Source: Cristatella mucedo (taxonomy: Eukaryota > Bryozoa > Phylactolaemata > Cristatellidae). From it: a DNA stretch of 64,000 nucleotides. The DNA lies in assembly GCA_009760855.2 (NCBI GenBank), contig WPIO01000087.1:763001-827000 (forward strand), given 5' to 3'. A model generated the notes under the pieces. That model was given only the letters and a program-made list of their open reading frames with translations. It ran no database searches and was not told where the DNA came from. A program made the position numbers and the translations under genes. Shown here piece after piece: positions 22,206-33,126 of this stretch (position 1 is the stretch's first letter; every line of letters begins with the position of its first letter).

Positions 22206-24478
22206 ATGCACAGCCTTGCTTTGTACTGAACCCTTGAGCCGGTGAAAACATCGCATGGGATCTCGTCTGCCTAGAGGCGCCCTGATCAAGATCCATAGTG
22301 TACAGTCACCAGCCAAAGCTCGTTCAAGTATGAGGGCGTAGGTATGCGTAAGGGCGTGACCCGAACCCGTAGACAGGCAGACTTGGAATGTGCAAAAATT
22401 TTGGAAGACCTCGGTCTGACTATCAAAAGTCTGAGTATCAAAATGGCTGCTTCATTCATCCACAGATAAGAAGATGGTATTTTCTAGTGCAAAGAAATAA
22501 AAGATAGCCTGAACATTTTTTGAACGAATTAGGGGTTGGGACCTTATTTGCAACCAATTCCCATCACCATAAGAAACTTACCACTACCTTGACAGAGAAC
22601 CACCAATATTTGAGGGATTGCTGTGTAGGAGTTGAGAAAAGCTTGATACATAACGAGACGGGTTGGCAACAGCTGGTAGCTCATCAGCACGCTGCAATCA
22701 TACAGGAATTTGGAAAAGAGTAATACCTTGGCTAGCAGCTTCTGAATATCTAAGCAATTCGCTTATTTAGTCCTTTTCCAGTAGCCAATAAAGTATTATG
22801 TACTTTTTCAAATAGGAGGCTGCCAGCAACTAGCGGTATTCACTACACCATATGGGCACTACAAGGGTGTGATTTCAAAGTAAACAGAGTAAAGAGACCG
22901 TTAGCCATGAGAAAGAGTGCCGAGAAATATTTCCACATCTACTTCATAACGCGAGGGCAACCACGGTCACCCCTCTGTTAGTGCCAGCTTTATCCCAGTC
23001 TTTGATCAAGACGTCCAAATTCGTCCGCAAAAGCACCGATGCAGCCCGGCTATAAACGAATTGAATACTTTAAAATTTGGTAGATGGATGCCGAAGCAAG
23101 TGACTACTGAGCATTTGATCCTGGCAGCAGCAGCCTTTAGCATCCAGCTAACAGCAAACTGTGGTAGCCGAGTACAGGTAGCTAAAATAGCTAAACATGC
23201 AGCTGCTGACGAAGTGAGTCATGGCCTACTGAGCTTTTCCTTGTAGACCTGCAGCTTTTCACACCACTGGCCGATTACCGAGAATACCAAAGAGAACTGC
23301 ACGGAAAAAAACGGTTAAGCTCGGTACCTACCCAGCGAACGCTGTCTAGATGAACATTCCACACGTGTGATCCCGCCTGTCCACTAGGCTGGTCGCCTCA
23401 AATTCATGCAAGTCGCGCATACATACACATTGCGATACGTCTCAGACACTCAACGCCTGGTCGTATGTCGTTCGCAGTGATGCTGCCCACAGATACGCAA
23501 GGCGGTAAGACATAAGTTCAAGTGAGGATCAATAAGAACATCCAGGTCTGCACAAGCAAGTCTACCGGCAATCTGTGGCCTGTCGTCTTCGGTGAGTGTT
23601 TCAGGCAGTGCAGAGCTTGGACAAATCTTTTTCTTTTGTCGGTCAGGGCCGCAGCTGCGAGGCTGCGTTATCTTTGTCAAGTGCCGCTCGTCTATCACGT
23701 TGCTGTATAGTGCATTCTCTACGATAACATGCTGTATTCCAAACATTTTAGAATCGACGCAAAATCGAGTGACAAAGATTGTTGATCGCGGTTTTTCAAA
23801 AGTAGTGCACACTCAATTAGACGAGGGTTGTCGGTCTTAGATTCTAGACTTGGTTCCTATGAATAGACTCCTCCAGGACGAGCGTTATTAGTTATTAGGA
23901 TGTGCAACTATCTCCGCAACGAGGCTGCCACTAACAGTTCAATGCAGAGTGCAGTTAGAAATTGACCAATATGTATACCTGGTAGCGTATATGTACATAA
24001 ACGTAGAGCCATACAACTTCGCCAAGAGAAGGTAGGCCAGAGCGTATACACATAAACAACTGTGTTGCACCCGCACACCAAGCTAGGCTGAAAGCGGATA
24101 CTCGCCTACCCCTGCCCATTTACACCACGGGCTACACAATTCAGCATTAACATACCATATTCCTTGAAAGGTAAGGTTAACTATAAATCTGGTTTTTAGG
24201 GTTAGCAGAATTTATACCTAAAGGATATCAATATAGATTCACATTATTGGTATTGTTCATAATTTAAAGATGGCTTTATGAAATAATTTAGAGTTCCGTC
24301 TATATGGCCACATAAATAAATTACCAAAAACCACGTAATTACAATTGTAGCAGGTATGAGTATGATAACAGATGTTATAGCGTCGTAAAAAGCTGATTTT
24401 GGCTTATGTCTTTTTAATATGCCATGTAGGAGGCATATACATAGTTTAGAACTAGCACCAACAGTATCAGTATGTCTA
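22206..24478. other. No gene recognised
   Basis: One of the longer stretches with no identifiable repeat. The longest open frame (23450-23812, minus, 120 codons, Cys and His rich) has no recognisable domain. The stretch may be unique host intergenic or intronic sequence. Confidence 0.5.
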
Positions 24479-24641
24479 ACAAGGAATTTCAAGAAAATAC
24501 TTACAAAATTTGTCCGACAATTGAGTTTGTATTTCGAGTACCTTTCGAAAGACAAATATGTTACAACTGGGTTCGGAAGTTCTTACGACTTCCCCATAAA
24601 AAAAAGAATGGTTGAGAAAACCACGTCTAATCCGGATGTAG
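24479..24641 (-). repeat. Left arm of an imperfect foldback repeat
   Basis: The reverse complement of this arm matches 24768-24932 along its length, with substitutions and small indels. Shared blocks include ACATCCGGATTAGAC versus ACATCCGGATAAGAC, GGAAGTCGTAAGAACTT versus GGAAGTCGTCAGAACTT, and CTTTCGAAAGG in both. The conserved-looking peptide NCRTNFVSIFLKF on one strand and NCRTHFMSVFLAF on the other results from this DNA match. Confidence 0.8.
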
Positions 24642-24767
24642 TTGCAAGAATGCACCTAAACAAGCTTCAAGAATGTATCTCGATCTAACAAGGTTTGACA
24701 AGTTAGGATACAAGTCGCAAATAATGCAGATATCGGCACTTTTTTTCTAAATTTTTTGCTTTTGGTT

Positions 24768-24932
24768 TACATCCGGATAAGACTTGGTTTGCACAATCAT
24801 TTTTTATTTCATGCGGAAGTCGTCAGAACTTTCTATCTTAAGTTTAACAACACATTACACTTTCGAAAGGCACCCTAAACACGCATTCAATTGTCGTACA
24901 CATTTTATGAGCGTTTTCTTGGCATTTCCCTA
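24768..24932 (+). repeat. Right arm of an imperfect foldback repeat
   Basis: Inverted partner of 24479-24641, with about 125 bases between the arms. It could be a decayed foldback or MITE-type element, or two oppositely oriented copies of an unknown repeat. Confidence 0.8.
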
Positions 24933-25139
24933 TAAGCGAAAAAGCGAAAATTTACAGGGACCCAGTAACAGCTTCCAGTTAAAAGTGAGCAGAGAAGTTT
25001 TTTAAAATATAAAGTCAGGAATTTTCATGCCACAGATCGTGAGTGATTTCAAGACTTTGAGAGCCTCAGAACTAAAGGAGCGATCTCGCAAAGATTTAAA
25101 GGTGGGTAGAGGCACAAGTCAACTTTCTGAGACGGAAAA

Positions 25140-25960
25140 GGAAGGTGGTACGATGCCAAGCCAGGTGGGGATTAGTTTTAATAGCTAGGTGGAGACATGA
25201 AAATCAAGGGATCTGCAAGCCAGAGACAAATGCAAAGGCTTATGAGTGGCTTCGCGTAGAGCCAGTGCACGTAAGTGAGAAGTGGTTTCACGTGGCAACT
25301 GCAATGCTGATGATGTTGACGAGCCCGGCTGCCTTGGTCGGTCACCATCTGCAAGCGCCTTATTTTAACTAATAAATCCGAGAGTAGTGAGCTATCAAAT
25401 TCAGAGAGAAATGTCAGCAACATGGATGTGGTATCCATATCTAAGCGGGCCCGAATGTTTCGGAGAATTACGCCGTTGAACGTATGGGTGAGTGGCTTTG
25501 GAGGTGACAAGATCGTTAAGTAATGGGCCACTTCAATATGGCACAAGCCAATTTCGTCACAGCTCTATGGGAGATTTACTTCCGGACGCTATTGGGATAG
25601 GTTTGACAGTCCAAGCACTGATAAGTTTTCACTTAACTAGTTATTCGTTTTAATCGTCTCTGTCGTCCAAGCGTGACTTTCAGCAGTACATGAAGCCGGG
25701 AAGCTGAGAGAGTTTGATAAGCTTTAAATCGGAGACCCATTGAAGTGCCGGCACAGCTGTGTTTCATCTGAAAAACTGAAAGGGCTTGGCGAATAGTATA
25801 AGTACGCCAGAGGGTGTAAATTGGGAAAAGATGTGGACCAAGCCCATATACCTGGCATACAAGATTTTCAGAGGGTCCTGGAAACACAGTTTCCCATTTA
25901 CATCTCTGCTCTGGAGTACATCAATTTGGAAGTATCAAGAAGGAATTGTTTAGATTTAGC
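25140..25960 (-). mobile_element. LINE-A RT and C-terminal region, minus strand, heavily decayed
   Basis: It aligns with the better minus copy at 29330-30000: the GAGAAGTGGTTTCACGTGGC stretch (ADLHWLP to HITP codons), then the VHAF and LDKDTTSK region (GATGTGGTATCCATATCTAA), and near 25795-25850 a GGGTGTAAATTGGGAAAAG remnant of motif B/C. The middle part is barely recognisable. Confidence 0.65.
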
Positions 25961-27544
25961 ATCGTATATCGCCAAAAACTAGAAAAGCACGCAGACAGAC
26001 TCTACTAACATGAAATTCCCAAGACTCAAATGAAGCAGGTAACATTGAGCAAATAATTGAAAACGAGGACTCAGCTGGAATATCCCTTACAAACGAATCC
26101 ACTAGATCGAGCCTTACTTAAGGTTTTGAATATTTTAGCATTTCTAACCTAAACAAAATCATCTTATTTGACTCTCAAATCATATAAATATAACTATCCG
26201 AGGCTTGAACGCTTGGGACTTTTGAGAAACCACTCACCCAAGAAAAGTAAAGAGTGCCAATGAAGCGTGTCCGCGGAAGCATACATATTTTCTTTAGTTA
26301 CGGCTGTTAAGTACAGTTAGCTTCCTATTAAAACAGAGACAGGGAACAGGAAACCTGTCGGAAGTTAAATTTGCGCAAGTCGAGAATGGTAAATAATACG
26401 TTCTACAATGATACATGCTGACGCTTTCAGATATAGTTTCCTTCCTACTGTTTGCTAGATTGTCAAATCCACTGACCGGTTGCAGATTTGGAAGGTTTCT
26501 TAAATAAAGATAAAGTCTCTATTGGTTTTTGCGTGACCGTGGCCAAGATCATATCACCGAATACTCTTTAAGTCAAACCACCGTAAGTTGGGAGCTGAAT
26601 GTGACCACACATTTTATAGTTGAGGTATCTTCTAGAAAACTCCTCTCATAGCAATTAAAAATGTAGATATATAGATTTAGAATTAAAAAAATATTGCGTT
26701 TGCAAACGTGAGCCTTGATTAAGAGAACATTTTGATAGCAAATTGATATATTTTATAGTACCGAGCTTCCCCTAAAGAAAATGACCGGTCTGTATTACAC
26801 TTGAAATGCTGAGATAGGCCATTGAACGCATACAATTTTAATATTGAAAGATCTCCTGCATTGCTACCTAAAAGAACTGTGTATTTAGATTCCGTATAGA
26901 AATCTTAAAAAGAATAAATTCACAAGCGTTAGAGACACAAAAGAGATATCATGGTGCGCCCACTGGGCACAAGCAGACAGCTATGTTGCTTAGGACAGCG
27001 TGTAAAAGCATATCATAGAATACTTGGTGCCACAAAATAGTAGGTTCTGTATTCTTAGCGACCTGAACTGAATGGCGCTCAAAATTATCATGCAGAGCGT
27101 ATAGCTGCAAAAATATATATTCACTGGGACGCCTGCATCCTGAGATGTTTGAATCCGTCATTCGCTGACACTAAAGTGGGGCCAGATAAATGCAGGTGAT
27201 TTACTGTAGTACAATAATTGCTTGCTTAGAATCAAAGGACAAATGAATGTAGAAGTATGGGTCATAAATTTGACTAAAGGACAATCAAGGATGAAGGACA
27301 TGCAGTCTAGAGATTTGGAGTGAAGAGACATGTACGCCTTAGAGTGGATGAGAGGATTCAGTGACGATGGGAAGTCAGTGATGATGGTTCATGCAGAAGT
27401 AAGGTGACATTATGTTCAAGACGTACGAGTGATTTTTTATGTTTTGCACGAGCTCCAGGCAATGTGGAGAAATAGTCTTTAGTTAATGATTTAGGGGAGT
27501 AAAGTTATCTAGTGGCGACTTCGCTAACATGTGATCTACTCCTG
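25961..27544. other. No gene recognised
   Basis: AT-rich sequence with frequent stops in all frames. No repeat family was recognised. Confidence 0.5.
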
Positions 27545-28155
27545 AGCTAGCCTTGTCTGTCGTGAGTAGCATAGTTGCCACATCACATCACTTCTCGCCG
27601 ATCAGCACTGGCTACCATTCAAGAAACAGATTTACTTCTTGGTTTTATCGCTCACTTTTAGGTCCCTTCATTTTTTGGTTCCAGCCTACCTGTCAGATCT
27701 ACTGCCCCACCAGGCCAAGCATTGTACCACCCACCTTTCGGAATGTAACTGTTTACCAATACCTCGTACGAACCTCAAATCCTCTGGAGATCGTGCCATT
27801 AGTTCGTATGCTCCCAAAGCCTGGAATTCACTCCCGACTTCCGTCACGCCTTCCCCTAATTAGACCGCATTGAAAAAGAATCTAAAAACGCACCTATTTA
27901 TGACAGCATTTAGTGGGTCCCTTTGTTCTTCTTTTACATGCTTACGCATGCTGACACTGTTGAATTGTGCCACTAACCACACTTGCATGCTGACCCTGTG
28001 CACGTCACCCCTGACCATGTTATTCTTATTGCTTGGCAAGCATGATACCACTCTGCATCCGATCGCGTTTACTTTTCAGCTAACGTATAGCCTCTGGAAA
28101 GAGATTGAGTTCGCCGAGGACGCTTTATCAGATGTAATAATAATGATATTGTTAT
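27545..28155 (+). mobile_element. LINE-A 3' end
   Basis: It starts at the AARLVCRERRSCHITPL codons (about 27547-27590) and runs through LTFRSLHFLVPAYLSDLLPH and SYAPKAWNSLPTSVT to the 3' UTR. The stem-loop is weakened (GTATAGCCTCTGGAAAGAG to GGACGCTTTATC), followed by an ATAATAATGATATTGTTATTATT tail. Two frameshifts. Confidence 0.92.
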
Positions 28156-28814
28156 TATTACTCTATCTTGTGGTAATCTCGGTAGTCCAAGTTCTGGGAA
28201 TATCTTACCGTTGGTCAACTGGATAGCTGTGACGACGTTCTTATCTAGTGGTAAGGAGCTTTGCAATATGATTCTCACAGCATGGGTCCACTTCACTGGA
28301 GTGAAGCTACATGAGCGAATAGTGAGGGTTATGTATTCCAGGTATCGATTGACATATTTGGATTCCTTATAAATATTGGCTTAGTCTCACCTTCTCTTAA
28401 TTTGCAGGACGTTTGTGCCCATTCAACTGATAAAACATCAGTAATCCAGGCTGTGAAGGTGAATTTAGTGAGTCCAAGGCTGAACAAGGCATTCGAAGAA
28501 TGCCGAAGGATGAGTAGAGCTGAGTGTAGCCCACGCTGCAATTAAAGATACGATGCTATTTTGTCATAAAATTTCAAAATTAAAGCAAACAAAGTGAAAC
28601 CGTGGAGCCCTAAGGCTGAAGCGTATGGCAAACGAATTTTAAGGGCTTACTTCTGAGATTACCGATAGTCATTTATCTGTTCACCCAGAACGCTCTAAAT
28701 GACGTTGCAATAAGCTAAGTCGAGCACTGCTAGTTATATGCATGAGCAACAGGAGAACAGCTCCTGAAGAACACGGCAGTAAATATTTCAATAATTAATG
28801 AGACATATAGCAGA
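28156..28814. other. No gene recognised
   Basis: Intergenic sequence between two oppositely oriented LINE-A copies. No coding or repeat signal was recognised. Confidence 0.45.
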
Positions 28815-30005
28815 ATAATAATATTATAATAATAATATTGCACTTGATAAAGCGCCCTCAGAGAACTTAATCTCTTTCTAGGCGCTTTACATTTGCTGCA
28901 AAGTGATACGCAATAGAATAGTAAGTAAAATCATGCTTGAAAAACAAACAAAATGAATAACATGGTTAGGGGTTACATGCACTGGGTCAGCATGCAAATG
29001 TGGTTAGTGGCAGCATGAACAGTGTCAGCACGCATAAGCACATCGAGGACGAATCACAAGGACCCACTAAATGCTGTCCTAAATAGGTATGTTTTTAAGT
29101 TTCTTTTAAATGTGGTCAGGTCAGGGGATGTTCTGATGCAGGTCGGGAGGGAGTTCCAGGCTGTGGGAGCATACGAGCTAAATGCACGGTCTCCAAAGGA
29201 TTTAAGGTTTGTACGAGGTATTTCTAGACTGTTGGATTCCGAACAGCGAGTGGTACGATGCTTTGCCTGATGGGGTAGTATATCTGAAAGATAGGCTGGA
29301 GCCATAGAATGAAGAGACCTAAAAGTGAGCGACAAAACCTTGAAGTCAATCCGTTGCTTGACTGGTAACCAGTGCAGGTCGGCGAGAAGTGGAGTAATGT
29401 GGCAACTGCGACGCTCACGACAGACAAGCCTAGCTGCAGAGTTTTGCACCAGCTGCAATCGCCTGATCGCACATGCTGGTAGGCGAGTAAGCAGTGAGTT
29501 GCAGAAGTCGAGACGAGATGTCACGAATGCATGGACCAACTTGGACGTGGTATCCTTATCTAAACAAGCCCTAATTTTAGCAATGTTATGAAGCTGAAAA
29601 TAGGCTGATTTGACTGTGGAGCTGATGTGGTCGTCTAACGAGAGGTCGCTTTGGAATATGACACCTAGATTTCGAGCTGATGCAACTGGAGATATGCTGG
29701 CAGAGCCAATTTTGAAAGTCAGCCTTTCCAATTTCTGAATAACACTAGATTTGCCCATAACTAGTAAGTTAGTTTTATCATCGTTTAGTTTTAGACAATT
29801 TGCTGCCATCCATGATCGGATGTCATCAATGCATGCAGCAAGTGAGTTGAGAGAATTTGAGGTGCTCGAAGGCTGGGAGGGATCAAAGCAAAGGTACAAC
29901 TGAGTGTCATCCTCATAGAAGTGAAAGCCTAGATTGTGCTTGGCAATCGCATCAGCGAGAGGGAGAGTATAAACGGTGAAAAGGACCGGACCTAGCACAG
30001 AGCCC
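28815..30005 (-). mobile_element. LINE-A, well preserved 3' 1.2 kb, minus strand
   Basis: The copy is truncated in RT motif B (its 5' end is at about 30005) and otherwise complete through the 3' UTR, stem-loop and an ATTATTATAATATTATT tail at 28815. It carries a 314-codon open frame, so it is among the younger copies. Its opposite orientation to the copy at 27545-28155 gives a long inverted repeat of LINE-A 3' sequence. Confidence 0.97.
29054..29998 (-). pseudogene. LINE-A RT C-terminal part, open frame of about 314 codons
   Basis: Order of features: [15 protein letters not shown] (end of motif B, residues about 2-16), HFYEDDTQLYL (motif C; the usual YADD reads YEDD), LKLNDDKTNLLVMG (motif D/E), then the domain with [38 protein letters not shown] and AYLSDILPHQ, ending FKRNLKTYLFRTAFSGSL. 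The N-terminal two thirds, including the endonuclease and RT motif A, are missing, so it cannot act alone. The initiator shown is only the first in-frame start-like codon. Confidence 0.93.
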
Positions 30006-31130
30006 TAAGAATAAGCAGCAACGATCAGCCTGGTTAGTATTGTTCAGAAAATAAGCTGAAACCTTAAGCAGGGCGACTTCCGTGAAGAAGATGAAATCTT
30101 AATCCTAATTACAGCTCGTAGGAAGTATGCAACGAACCGTTGTAATTGTTTTGCTGCAACGCAACAACTCATTCAAATGTTTTGGAAATCAGTTGTTAGA
30201 AGGGAATGCCTCACAACTTCTTGTAAGGTCTGTCATTACGGGCGCTATCCTACAAGTGTAGCATTTAAAAGGTCATAAAAATTGAGGAGCAGTAAGAAGT
30301 ATTTAGTTTCTAATATACATTAATTCGTAATGTGACTAATTGACGATACGCATTCACCTTGATGCTTATTGATCAAGCCACGTGCCTCTTTGCAAGACGA
30401 CACCCATTTTACTCACCATTCAATTGCATTTCCCTTTGCAGCAAATGTAAAGCACCTAGAAAGTGATTAATTTCTCTGAGGGCGCTTAATCAAGTGCATT
30501 ATTATTATTATTATTATACTGGGTGGAGGGTACGTGATATAGGCAAATCGAGCTGATTTGTAGAATTAGTAATTCTAGGTTCCGATTAATACTCAGTTTT
30601 CCTATTATTGGTGAGTTGTTATGTCGCAGTTTCATTTCAGATAGTTTGCTATAATGCATGTGTGAACGTCAGCTATTCTAGCTGAGAAGGTGTCAAAGAA
30701 GCTATTTAAAAGAATTGTTAGATCGCCAATTGGGTTGCCAAGTATGGTACCGAATTGAGCCTGCTTAAACAAGCGATTGATGGTGGAAATAAGCTATTTT
30801 GGATTTCGTATCTGAAACTGTACGATTTATCGGTGAAACTGTAATTGGCCATCGACATAAATCATTGGTAGGATATTCGGTATTTATTGCATGATAGTCG
30901 ATGAACAGTTAGTCCTAATTTTTTCACACATCTTTTGAAGCTTGCTATTTGTGTTCAAAGATAGCTGAAAGTCTGCAGCAGACTGTACTTTATTTATGAG
31001 CGAGGGTACGTTGGGCTTAGTCACAGGTGAAGCAATCCTTCAGAGCCTCTGGGAAGCTTCTTTTTGTAGCATTCCGGCATTGGGTGCAGATCAGGTGGTG
31101 GATTAAGAGCAAGTGGCGAGGAGGATCTTC
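30006..31130 (-). mobile_element. Divergent LINE (CR1/L2-like), minus strand, very decayed
   Basis: On the minus strand, 30040-30210 gives an ISKTFE-VV segment and a TEVALLKV segment, typical of the RT region just before motif A. Around 30768-30820 the order follows the LINE-A linker codons for MHNPKMLMSTINHLL. The region between is interrupted by a plus-oriented LINE-A tail (30405-30515). Identity to LINE-A and LINE-B is low, so this is probably an older, third family. Boundaries are approximate. Confidence 0.45.
30405..30515 (+). mobile_element. LINE-A 3' terminal fragment (about 110 bases)
   Basis: Only the last part of the 3' UTR is present: ACTCACCATTCAATTGCATT, TTGCAGCAAATGTAAAGCAC, the stem-loop (GCACC/GGGCGC, one arm mutated) and (ATT)n. 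It is an extreme 5'-truncated insertion inside an older LINE. Confidence 0.93.
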
Positions 31131-31580
31131 TCTCCGGAGCTAATTACTAATTAGACGAGACATTCACTTGTATTTAAATTCATGCGTACTTGCGCCCCCC
31201 AAAACAGTCATGTCTAGTGTTATTTAAAAGGGTTGCGACGATGAGCATCGCCTAGCGTCTATCGTCAAGACCCTTGAAATGAATGACCACCAAAAACCCC
31301 TAGTCTTCCTAAGAGTTGGAATCATGATGGTTTTAATAGGTTCGTTCGCATATAATGAACGATAATAAACTTGTATAACTTACTCAAGTTTCCCGTATTG
31401 ATTAAAACGGTTTTAAAGTAAACCTCTTTGATCCAATTAACGTTCCAAATTTTCTATAGTATGTATCGACGCGATTTATTATTAGGCTCGCAATATCTAG
31501 CTCGAGTTCAAACACGCCTATAATACAGTTTAAGTGTAGTAGACAAGAAGATAAACCTACAACTCATCAGCTCCCTGCAC
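31131..31580. other. No gene recognised
   Basis: AT-rich sequence with no coding or repeat signal recognised. It lies upstream of SINE-2 copy b and receptor gene 2. Confidence 0.45.
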
Positions 31581-31722
31581 GACTTTATATAATTACTTTG
31601 TAAAGCGCAGTAAGTGAACTTGATCTTTGTTCCGATGCTTAACGTACGCCATGAGGCTCGAGCCCATGACCTCGGCCGATCTGGTCGGGCGAGCTCCTTA
31701 ACCACTGGGCCAATGCACACGT
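31581..31722 (-). mobile_element. SINE-2 copy b
   Basis: On the minus strand there is a tRNA-like head with GCCCAGTGGTTAAGGAGCTC (A-box region) and GGGCTCGAGCCTC (B-box-like, about 31651-31663). Next comes a tail AGATCAAGTTCACTTACTGC, then GCTTTACAAAGTAATTATAT, which follows the LINE-A 3' stem-loop and tail in diverged form. It lies about 250 bases upstream of receptor gene 2. Confidence 0.82.
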
Positions 31723-31977
31723 ATCTAATTTAAACGTATATTACAAATGTAGGAGTATTTGCATGAATATGTTGGTCAGGGTCTACTCTTTGCTGTTTGC
31801 TCTGAAAAAATCTAAACGATGTAAACGTGCTACGAAATGAACTACATCCAGGAAATAGCTAAAACATATTTTGCGTGGGCGTGCATATATCACTAACGTC
31901 ATTGTATATCGCCGTTGCAGTTGCATTTAGGAGAGCCCGGCTGAACTGTGGAAGCTATTGACAGTAAATCTAAGGAA

Positions 31978-33126
31978 ATGACCAAGAACAGCCCTCATCC
32001 TGACGCCGCCGACGGTGAAAACAACTCGGACACATTGAGTCAGCAGCTGTGGGTATATGCTGGGCTGCCCATCCTCGTTTCAGGTACAATCGGACATGTC
32101 CTCTCTTTACTAGTTTTACTCGGCAGTAGACGGATGCGCTCGCTGTCCTTGTCAGTCTACCTGGTCGCTTCAGCTATATCCGGTCTAGCAGCACTGCACG
32201 TCGGCCTGCTCAGGCAGATACTGCTGCGCCTGAACGGATATAGAGCGGACGTTCGAGAAGAGACTTCGGATGCAGGGTGTCGCGTGCACGCTGCCCTTAC
32301 GTACTTTAGCCTCCAGGTTTTCTCCTGGCTGCAGGCGAGCGTGGCAGTCGAAAGGGTGATTGCTGTATGGCGGCCAGTGCAGTACAAGCGCTGGTGTACG
32401 TGGAAGCGGAACCTCATAGTCGTGTCAGCAATCACTGTCGCCCTGGCCGCCATGAGCATACTCGTAATAGATTCGTTCGCTTTGGACGAGAGCGGCCGGT
32501 GCACTCCGTGGAAGAGATTCCTTTTCGACGACGTGTGGGGATCGCTCGACCTTGTCCTATTCGCCCTAGCGCCGATTTCTGTGATGGTTCCCTGCAACGT
32601 CGCCACCATGATACAAATTTTCAGGAAAGAAGAGTACAAACGCAGAATGAATGCGGCGGCGGCCATTGGCCGCCACAGATACAGACAGCTCACGATCATG
32701 CTTTTGGCGAGCAACATATTGTGCGTCCTCACCACATTGCCAATATCTGTGATATTCCTCGTGCCGGGGTGGACGAAGAAACTGGAATCAACGTATGACG
32801 TCGACCGCCTCAATGAGTGGACGATTTTTAGTTTGCTTCAATATTTGGGAACCATGCTGGGCTTCACTGTATATAGTTTACTAGCACGGAGATTTCGCCA
32901 GGCAACCAGTGACCTATTCTGCAAAGGATTCAATGCGAAAGTTTCTTTATTGGATTCAACTACTTCTTCACTTCCAAATCGGCGTCAGAGCCCGAGCACC
33001 GACAGCGGCAGGACGGCGTTGCGACTTTGCAACCCGTCAGGAATTAATTCGGGATCTTTGCTTCCCGGCAAAGCCGGCAGAGCGACGATCGCATTAAAAT
33101 CAGCAGCTGGTGCTGAGAAGATGTAA
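31978..33126 (+). CDS. Divergent class A-like 7TM receptor, paralogue 2 (382 aa, single exon)
   Basis: Predicted membrane receptor, paralogous to the gene at 7141-8301; by eye about two thirds of the 7TM core is identical. Hydrophobic segments lie at about 25-48, 57-81, 98-130, 143-163, 189-215, 234-259 and 279-301. Kept marks: C101 with C175, E124-R-V, a TM5 proline, TTLP at 252-255. The class A Asn in TM1 (here H40), Asp in TM2, Trp in TM4, Trp in TM6 and NP in TM7 are replaced; TM7 reads GFTVY (295-299). The N-terminus has one sequon (N15-N-S). ICL3 is basic. The tail has C315 and a Ser/Thr-rich region. An in-frame TGA lies at 31942-31944, and the first ATG after it is 31978, used here. 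A TTGCAG just before 31921 could be a splice acceptor for a 5' UTR exon. A possible polyadenylation signal AATAAA lies at 33487. Ligand and coupling are unknown. Confidence 0.93.
   Translation: MTKNSPHPDAADGENNSDTLSQQLWVYAGLPILVSGTIGHVLSLLVLLGSRRMRSLSLSVYLVASAISGLAALHVGLLRQILLRLNGYRADVREETSDAGCRVHAALTYFSLQVFSWLQASVAVERVIAVWRPVQYKRWCTWKRNLIVVSAITVALAAMSILVIDSFALDESGRCTPWKRFLFDDVWGSLDLVLFALAPISVMVPCNVATMIQIFRKEEYKRRMNAAAAIGRHRYRQLTIMLLASNILCVLTTLPISVIFLVPGWTKKLESTYDVDRLNEWTIFSLLQYLGTMLGFTVYSLLARRFRQATSDLFCKGFNAKVSLLDSTTSSLPNRRQSPSTDSGRTALRLCNPSGINSGSLLPGKAGRATIALKSAAGAEKM

Noticed and set aside
23450-23812. A 120-codon Cys/His-rich frame on the minus strand as a gene.
   Set aside because: No recognisable domain, no conserved partner, and competing plus-strand frames of similar length; length alone is within chance for this window.
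24244-25005. Two short proteins with a shared NCRT-F-S-FL motif as a gene family.
   Set aside because: The similarity follows from the inverted DNA repeat; the frames lie on opposite strands of the two arms and lack other support.
31640-31722. A functional tRNA gene on the minus strand upstream of receptor gene 2.
   Set aside because: The head is repeated at 14752-14905 and 52533-52675, each fused to a LINE-A-like tail; it is a SINE head.
31948-31977. A longer start for receptor gene 2 at GTG 31948.
   Set aside because: Animals rarely start at GTG. An in-frame ATG at 31978 follows and a TGA at 31942 closes the frame upstream.
32157-32813. A 218-codon open frame antisense to receptor gene 2, and similar antisense frames in receptor gene 1.
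   Set aside because: Mirror frames of real coding sequence; translations have no domain features, while the sense strand gives a clear 7TM protein.
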